A stretch of DNA of 64,000 nt from assembly GCA_030587365.1 (NCBI GenBank), contig JAUQZE010000023.1, positions 175,789-239,788 of the forward strand. The letters run 5' to 3'. Numbering within the stretch: position 1 is the stretch's first letter; the number at the start of each line of letters is the position of its first letter. The notes under the pieces are model-generated. The model worked only from the letters and a program-made list of their open reading frames with translations, made no database searches and had not been told where the DNA came from. Shown here piece by piece: positions 63,199 through 64,000 of this stretch. This DNA is from Candidatus Freyarchaeota archaeon (GTDB lineage Archaea; Asgardarchaeota; Jordiarchaeia; Jordiarchaeales; Jordiarchaeaceae). The position numbers were made by a program, and so were the translations under genes.

Positions 63199-64000
63199 CT
63201 ATTTCCAAGGCCAGTGCTCGAAGCCTTCGTAAGCCAGCAGATAGAAGATCAAAACAGTTAAAATCCATGCAAACATTAATGCATGACCTATGAACGTGGC
63301 AAATCCCTCAGACCAAAGCATATCGGGCCAGTAAAACAACATATCACTTGGTATTGCAAGGTAGTATAGGTATTCTGTTCGCATTCCACTCATTGCTGTT
63401 ATCAGATTGCCACCAGTTATCGCGCCAGCAAGTCCCCACGGACCAACCATTATAATCCAATAGACTATGCTACCGACTATGAATGCTACGATTACCAAAA
63501 TTAGACCAGCCTTGTTGCCGTATTTTGCCCAAGGCCACATTTGGAAGGTCAACTGTCCGGCTAACAGAGTTACCAACGGGAATGCTAAGTACGCCGAAAC
63601 GGCGCCGTGATTTACATACGGGAACGTGAATACCCATGGTGCTGGGTCTGCCATCATTACGCTTTGTGATGAATTGCCTAAAATTAAGGTAATAATGCCC
63701 CACAGGATAAGTCCGGCTATAATAGCTAATATGAAGTTAACGAGTCCCCTCTTGGGTTGAGCCATGTTCGGGAACAGATTAAGTTGACTGATTATAGTTG
63801 CTCCAACGATTACAGCCAATAGTATTGAGACCCAAAAGTCGTAAGGTTCGGTAGGAGTCAGAGGTTGTAACACGTTACCTGTCTGATACATTGTCCAAGT
63901 AACGGGTAGTGCATTACCCCACATCCTCATAGCAATAAATCCACGTATTAGAAATGCTAAGAACCATGATAATGCAACTAAGATTGCTCCCCTGACAAGC
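63199..64000 (-). CDS. polytopic membrane protein, 5' end beyond window
   Basis: At least 267 residues: the frame stays open to position 64000 (LVRGAILVALSWFLAFLIRGFIAMRMWGN), so the internal ATG 63930 need not be the start. About eight spans, Trp-rich, ending HWPWK. It could be part of an operon with the ABC-2 permease. No family recognised. Confidence 0.6.
   Translation of the reverse strand, partial: LVRGAILVALSWFLAFLIRGFIAMRMWGNALPVTWTMYQTGNVLQPLTPTEPYDFWVSILLAVIVGATIISQLNLFPNMAQPKRGLVNFILAIIAGLILWGIITLILGNSSQSVMMADPAPWVFTFPYVNHGAVSAYLAFPLVTLLAGQLTFQMWPWAKYGNKAGLILVIVAFIVGSIVYWIIMVGPWGLAGAITGGNLITAMSGMRTEYLYYLAIPSDMLFYWPDMLWSEGFATFIGHALMFAWILTVLIFYLLAYEGFEHWPWK

Noticed and set aside
1..64000. 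tRNA, rRNA, SRP RNA, RNase P RNA and CRISPR arrays
   Set aside because: Reading for the conserved T-loop, GAGGAAAGTCC-type and regularly spaced direct repeats gave nothing convincing; a tRNAscan or cmscan run could still find a diverged gene.

Overview
The window is archaeal. Many genes have an A/T-rich TATA-like element upstream. Shine-Dalgarno sites resemble GGAGGTGA, GTG and TTG starts are common, and several families are typically archaeal (DUF166, a COG4028-like P-loop protein, an HgcAB-associated AbrB-like protein, stand-alone LigD phosphoesterase domain, surface proteins with N-terminal signal and C-terminal membrane anchor). The mix of arsenic methylation, 2-hydroxyacyl-CoA dehydratase, PBS-lyase-type HEAT repeats and many toxin-antitoxin pairs suggests an uncultured Thermoproteota/TACK lineage such as Bathyarchaeia. 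That assignment is an inference; there is no rRNA or other marker gene to fix it. I found no tRNA, rRNA or CRISPR array.

Layout. 0-3.3 kb: repeat-bounded broken ORF, MscS channel, complete IS110-family element with a candidate bridge RNA. 3.4-9.9 kb: P-loop protein, endonuclease III overlapping a LigD-type phosphoesterase, a HEAT-repeat gene that decays at its 3' end, small membrane protein, GNAT acetyltransferase. 10-19 kb: small hypothetical genes (one probably using an ATT start), polytopic membrane proteins, methyltransferase, MntP manganese exporter, two paralogous V4R-like proteins, AlkD-like HEAT protein. 19-25.9 kb: toxin-antitoxin debris (broken PIN toxin, intact HicAB), radical SAM protein, three methyltransferases including one of foreign-looking composition, a tiny C2H2 zinc finger. 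26-27.7 kb: tandem-repeat surface protein interrupted by a single in-frame TAG.

28.4-35.3 kb is the most coherent metabolic region: a thiolase-like protein lacking the usual histidines, then an arsenic-associated block (HgcC-like AbrB protein, arsM, arsR, AhpD-like protein, C_GCAxxG_C_C redox protein) bracketed by two closely similar DUF166 proteins. 35.6-43 kb: a broken RING-like fragment, two large surface proteins and a phosphoesterase. 43-53.8 kb: VapBC-type pair, metallo-beta-lactamase fold hydrolase, membrane proteins, amino-acid permease, methyltransferase. 53.9-57.2 kb: a complete ATP-driven 2-hydroxyacyl-CoA dehydratase operon (two subunits plus activase). 57.4-60.2 kb: tandemly duplicated PH-domain membrane proteins and a membrane protein with two RING-like domains flanked by ~130-bp direct repeats; a diverged copy of part of this repeat also abuts the RING fragment at 35.8 kb. 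60.3-64 kb: PIN/AbrB pair, ABC-2 permease and an incomplete membrane protein running off the window.

The best candidates for something new are the RING-like membrane protein with its travelling repeat, the DUF166-bracketed arsenic block, and the surface-repeat gene with its single amber codon.
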